From positions 1 to 38,885 of the forward strand of contig JABGWD010000455.1 of assembly GCA_018645725.1 (NCBI GenBank): a stretch of 38,885 nucleotides of DNA, in the 5' to 3' direction. Below are positions 35,760 through 38,885 of the stretch, piece after piece; positions within the stretch are counted from its first letter, which is position 1; the number at the start of each line of letters is the position of its first letter. Both the position numbers and the translations under genes were made by a program. Source of the stretch: Opitutia bacterium. GTDB lineage: Bacteria > Verrucomicrobiota > Verrucomicrobiia > Opitutales > Seribacteraceae. The notes beneath the pieces are model-generated. The model worked only from the letters and a program-made list of their open reading frames with translations. It did not search any database and was not told the DNA's origin.

Positions 35760-35779
35760 AAGAAAACCCGCCTCGGGCT
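35760..35779 (-). terminator. Likely intrinsic terminator after sufT
   Basis: On the minus strand, right at the sufT stop codon, AGCCCGAGGCGGGTTTTCTT can form a short GC stem (CCCG/CGGG, extended by flanking A-T and G-T pairs) followed by TTTTCTT. It is short but well placed between sufT and rpiB. Confidence 0.5.
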
Positions 35780-36329
35780 AAATTAGTCCCAATTCCATCT
35801 TCCCTTCTTCCGAAATCAAGTCTTGGGTCCATGGGGGATCCCAGACGATCTCGACCTCTGCATCATCAATTCCGGGAAGTTCCAAAACCTTGCCCTTCAC
35901 GTCTTCCGCAATGACGGGTCCCATCCCACAGCCCGGGGCCGTCAAGGTGAGATCGACGAAGGCGACCCTTCCCTTCTCTTCGACATCCTCAATTTCAATG
36001 CGATAAATGAGACCCAGGTCAACGACGTTAACGGGTATTTCCGGATCAAAGACAGACTTCAGGTTTTCCTTGATTTGTTCGACGCTTGCCGGTTCCTGAT
36101 TGCCTTCTTGAGCTTTGGGAAGAGATTTGGTCGCCGTTTCCCCAAGAGCATCGGAATCTTTGGCGGCTATCCTGTACATGCCCTGAAGTGTCATGACGGT
36201 GAAGTTTCCGCCGAGACGATGGGTAACGGTAACTTTTTCTCCCTGGGACAGATTGAATTCCTCGCCATGGGGAATCAAGGTCGCCGTTACGTCTCTGGTC
36301 AGTTCTATTTCTTCTTGGTGTGTGGACAT
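35778..36329 (-). CDS. sufT: SufT-like Fe-S assembly protein (DUF59)
   Basis: The 183-residue product has an N-terminal segment (TRDVTATLIPHGEEFNLSQGE, including a VTHRLGGNFTV turn) typical of SufT, and a C-terminal DUF59 domain with FDPEIPVNVVDLGLIYRI and TAPGCGMGPVIAEDV, where the Cys is the conserved DUF59 residue. SufT assists maturation of Fe-S proteins. I start at MSTHQEEI (36329); the 69 extra codons in the track overlap sufD in another frame. It follows sufD by 14 bp and ends at a likely terminator. It is the last gene of a sufB-sufD-sufT order. Confidence 0.92.
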   Translation of the reverse strand: MSTHQEEIELTRDVTATLIPHGEEFNLSQGEKVTVTHRLGGNFTVMTLQGMYRIAAKDSDALGETATKSLPKAQEGNQEPASVEQIKENLKSVFDPEIPVNVVDLGLIYRIEIEDVEEKGRVAFVDLTLTAPGCGMGPVIAEDVKGKVLELPGIDDAEVEIVWDPPWTQDLISEEGKMELGLI

Positions 36330-36343
36330 GACTTGAAATCCGG

Positions 36344-37597
36344 TTACTCGGTGAAGGAGCGAGCGATTCTTTCTCTGACTTGGTTGAGTTGCTCTTCCAT
36401 TCCTATTTTTTCTATTACCTCTTCGAAAAAGCCGAGGACAATCAAGCGCTCGGCGACGGAACGGCGGATGCCCCGGCTCAGAAGGTAGAAAAGTTCCTGG
36501 TCGTCTATCTTGCTCGTGGTTGCGCCATGACTGCATTTGACCTCGTTGGCAAGAATTTCCAATCCCGGCATCGAATCCGCCTCGGCTTCGTTGCTCAAGA
36601 GCAGGTTTCGGTTGGTTTGGTAGGAGTTGGTCTGCTGAGCTTCGTTTTCAACTTTTATAAGACCGGAGAAAATGGACTTTGCCTCATCGGCCAAGGCATT
36701 TTTGAAGGTGAGTCTGCTTTTCCCGTTCGGAGCCAAGTGGTGCTGCATGGTTCTTTGGTCAAACAATTGTCCTTTCCTTCCCAGGGTAACGGATGAATTC
36801 TCAAAGTCAGCGCCTTCCCCGGTCAGCATACCTTTCGATTCCACACGGGTTTGGGCGGATCCAAGGTGTATGGCGAGGTTGCTCAGCGTGGCGTTCTTTC
36901 CGACAACCATATTTTCCAAATTGTGAAACGAACTGAGTTCGTTCATCTCTTGTATGACTATCCTGTTGATCTTCGAACCTTCCCCGGCCTTGACGTGCGT
37001 GAGATTAGTGAACAGTCCTCCCGAATCCCGGTCTGTGGAACTGATTCTCTCGACAAGGGTCACTTCGGAAAATGGTTCGAGTTCGATTAGATTCAAATGA
37101 AACCTTGCTTGTCCTCCGCAACTTGCCCGGTGATTGACGAAAAGAGGGGAGTCCATACACTGGTTTTTGCTAACGCGCAAATAAAAGCCTGCCTCGGAGA
37201 ACGCACGGGCCCAAAGGAAACTTTCGTCAGCGCCTAAGTCCGGACCCGCGAGATTGGGGAGATCAATCAATACTTTGGGGTCTTGCAGGATTATGCGGTC
37301 CAACTGTTCGAGGGTAACCCCCGTTTTGTCAGGGGAGTCAAACGCAATGCTGTCCTCGGATTGAGCGAGCCCGGAGACTTTTGAATACCCTAAACGAGCT
37401 TTGGGAGAGAACCGCCAGCGATCATCTTTCGGATTTGTGGGCAAGTGTTTGGTTTTTTCCCAGTTTTCCCTCCGGAAATCGACAAGCCAGCCAGGTTCCC
37501 ATGATCTTTTGTCCGCAAATTCATCGAAAAAAGAGCCAGAGGAAAGAACAGAAGAATCCGACCCGGTTGGGACTGAAGAAACGCTCATGTTCGGCAT
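36344..37597 (-). CDS. sufD: Fe-S cluster assembly protein SufD
   Basis: SufD partners SufB and SufC in the SufBC2D scaffold. The 417-residue protein has a divergent N-terminal half and the conserved C-terminal beta-helix core: LAPNGKSRLTFKNALADEAKSIFSGLIKVE, then TNSYQTNRNLLLSNEAEADSMPGLEI and NEVKCSHGATTSKIDDQELFYLLSRGI with the conserved CSHGAT. Length is normal. The ATG at 37597 lies 6 bp after the sufB stop. SufC is not between them, unlike the common sufBCD order. Confidence 0.96.
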   Translation of the reverse strand: MPNMSVSSVPTGSDSSVLSSGSFFDEFADKRSWEPGWLVDFRRENWEKTKHLPTNPKDDRWRFSPKARLGYSKVSGLAQSEDSIAFDSPDKTGVTLEQLDRIILQDPKVLIDLPNLAGPDLGADESFLWARAFSEAGFYLRVSKNQCMDSPLFVNHRASCGGQARFHLNLIELEPFSEVTLVERISSTDRDSGGLFTNLTHVKAGEGSKINRIVIQEMNELSSFHNLENMVVGKNATLSNLAIHLGSAQTRVESKGMLTGEGADFENSSVTLGRKGQLFDQRTMQHHLAPNGKSRLTFKNALADEAKSIFSGLIKVENEAQQTNSYQTNRNLLLSNEAEADSMPGLEILANEVKCSHGATTSKIDDQELFYLLSRGIRRSVAERLIVLGFFEEVIEKIGMEEQLNQVRERIARSFTE

Positions 37598-37603
37598 GCC
37601 GGC

Positions 37604-38885
37604 TTAACCGACGGAATCTTCCATTTCCAAGTCGATGAGCCTTTTGAGCTCGACGCTATATTCCATGGGGAATTCCCGGATGAGATCATTGACGAAACCA
37701 TTCACGCACAAGCTCATGGCCTCACCTTCATTCATTCCTCTTTGTTGCATGTAGAAAATTTGCTCGGCGCTTACCTTTGAAACACTCGCTTCGTGTTGAA
37801 CGGAATTTTCACTGCCCTTTACCGTAATGGCTGGGTAGGTGTCCGTCTCGCTCTCGCTGTTGATAAGAAGGGCATCGCATTCCGTGTTGTTGCGGCAATG
37901 CTTGAGATGCCCGGGGATTTGAACCAAGCCACGGTAAGAGGATCGCCCTTTGCCAATCGAAATGGACTTGGCGATGACGTTGCTCGTGGTTTCATCGGCC
38001 GCGTGCACCATTTTCGCTCCCGTGTCTTGATGCTGTCCTTCGTTGGCCAAGGCAATTGACAAGACTTCGCCCCGCGCTTTTCTACCCCGCAGGATTACGC
38101 CCGGATATTTCATTGTCAGACGCGATCCAATGTTGCAGTCAATCCATCGCACTTCAGCTTCCTCGTGGGCCATCGCCCTTTTGGTAACCAAATTGAAAAC
38201 GTTGTTGGACCAATTTTGAACCGTAATGTATTGAATCTTCGCCCCGGGAAGAGCGACGAGTTCGACCACTGCGCTGTGAAGGGTAGTCGTTTCGAATTTG
38301 GGTGCGGTACATCCCTCCATGTAAGTGATTTCCGATCCTTCGTCTGCAATGATCAAGGTACGTTCGAACTGCCCGAAGTTTTCGGCATTGATACGGAAAT
38401 AAGCCTGGAGTGGTTGCTCCAACTTAACCCCTGGCGGGATGTAGATGAAACTTCCTCCACTAAAGACCGCACTGTTGAGAGCGGAAAACTTGTTGTCAGA
38501 GGTGGGTATGACTTTGCCGAACCATTTTTTGAAGATTTCCGGATGATTCTTCAAACCTTCCGTGGAACCCACGAAAATCACGCCCTTTTCCTCAAGATCG
38601 TCTTTCATGCGTGAGTAAGCTGCCTCGCTGTCAAACTGGGCTTCCACGCCTGCCAGAAACTTTCTTTCTTGCTCAGGGATGCCTAATCTTTCGAAGGTAT
38701 TCTTTGCGTCGTCCGGAACCTCATCCCATGTCCTGCTAGGCGTTTGCCCTTTGGCCAAGTAGTAACGGATGACGTCGAAATTGATATTTTCCAAGTCCTT
38801 GGTGGCCCAGTGCGTAGGCAAAGGTTTCTTCTCGAAGGTTGATAGCCCTTTCATTCTGAAGTCCAGCATCCACGGATCTTCTTCC
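37604..38885 (-). CDS. sufB: Fe-S cluster assembly protein SufB (5' end off the right edge)
   Basis: The frame stays open through the right edge, and the codons before the track's ATG at 38869 read [14 protein letters not shown], matching the PEWMLDFRLKA pattern inside SufB proteins, so the true start lies outside the window. About 426 residues are visible of an expected 470 or so. Landmarks include [33 protein letters not shown], the scaffold stretch EGCTAPKF, and [13 protein letters not shown] with the conserved cluster cysteine. SufB is the core scaffold for nascent Fe-S clusters. sufC probably lies upstream, beyond the window. Confidence 0.97.
   Translation of the reverse strand, partial: EEDPWMLDFRMKGLSTFEKKPLPTHWATKDLENINFDVIRYYLAKGQTPSRTWDEVPDDAKNTFERLGIPEQERKFLAGVEAQFDSEAAYSRMKDDLEEKGVIFVGSTEGLKNHPEIFKKWFGKVIPTSDNKFSALNSAVFSGGSFIYIPPGVKLEQPLQAYFRINAENFGQFERTLIIADEGSEITYMEGCTAPKFETTTLHSAVVELVALPGAKIQYITVQNWSNNVFNLVTKRAMAHEEAEVRWIDCNIGSRLTMKYPGVILRGRKARGEVLSIALANEGQHQDTGAKMVHAADETTSNVIAKSISIGKGRSSYRGLVQIPGHLKHCRNNTECDALLINSESETDTYPAITVKGSENSVQHEASVSKVSAEQIFYMQQRGMNEGEAMSLCVNGFVNDLIREFPMEYSVELKRLIDLEMEDSVG

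Overview
The window looks like an ordinary chromosomal segment of a Gram-negative bacterium, most plausibly a marine Verrucomicrobiota of the Opitutales/Puniceicoccales type. That placement is inference. It rests on the combination of a Lgt/MreBCD/PBP2 envelope cluster, a GldA/F/G-type ABC system with a DUF4340 protein, an Asp23/AmaP pair behind accBC, menaquinone genes, and a MoxR/DUF58/Bat operon. Shine-Dalgarno sequences are uneven. At least eight genes start with TTG or GTG. Many neighbours overlap by 4 bp (ATGA, GTGA or TTGA), so the operons are tightly packed. No rRNA, tRNA, transposase, phage gene or CRISPR array was seen, and nothing suggests a recently acquired island.

Layout. (1) 1-2959, minus: moxR, DUF58, DUF4381-like and a BatA-like VWA protein cut by the left edge. 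(2) 3126-6773, plus and divergent from moxR: a very large CHASE2 adenylate cyclase with a coiled-coil insertion holding a near-identical 154-bp tandem repeat. (3) 6816-12483, minus: mreB-mreC-mreD-mrdA (PBP2) and a thioredoxin-fold gene. PBP2 is about 245 residues longer than the E. coli protein. (4) 12603-14539, minus: a CNNM/CBS membrane protein overlapping lgt. (5) 14682-15815, plus: a lone gcvT whose 3' end overlaps amaP. (6) 32511-15800, minus: a run of 14 leftward genes, guaB, purA, nadC, birA, coaX, gldA-type ATPase, gldF-type permease, gldG-type protein, DUF4340, AsmA-like, accB, accC, asp23/yqhY and amaP. (7) 32583-34654, plus: menC-menE. (8) 35715-34656, minus: rpiB-clpP. (9) 38885-35778, minus: sufB (cut by the right edge), sufD, sufT.

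How they work together. Most genes serve the envelope and core cofactors. MreBCD/PBP2 drive elongation, Lgt matures lipoproteins, and the ABC/GldG/DUF4340/AsmA block looks like an envelope machine of unknown substrate. BirA biotinylates AccB, which works with AccC at the start of fatty acid synthesis, and the Asp23 neighbour repeats the accB-accC-yqhY order of Bacillus. GuaB and PurA, the two enzymes that draw on IMP, sit side by side and both are divergent. NadC, CoaX, MenC/MenE and SufBDT supply NAD, CoA, menaquinone and Fe-S clusters.

The features most worth a second look are the CHASE2 cyclase with its split sensor and fresh internal duplication, the GldAFG-DUF4340-AsmA module, the enlarged PBP2, and the unusual active-site residues in GuaB and PurA.
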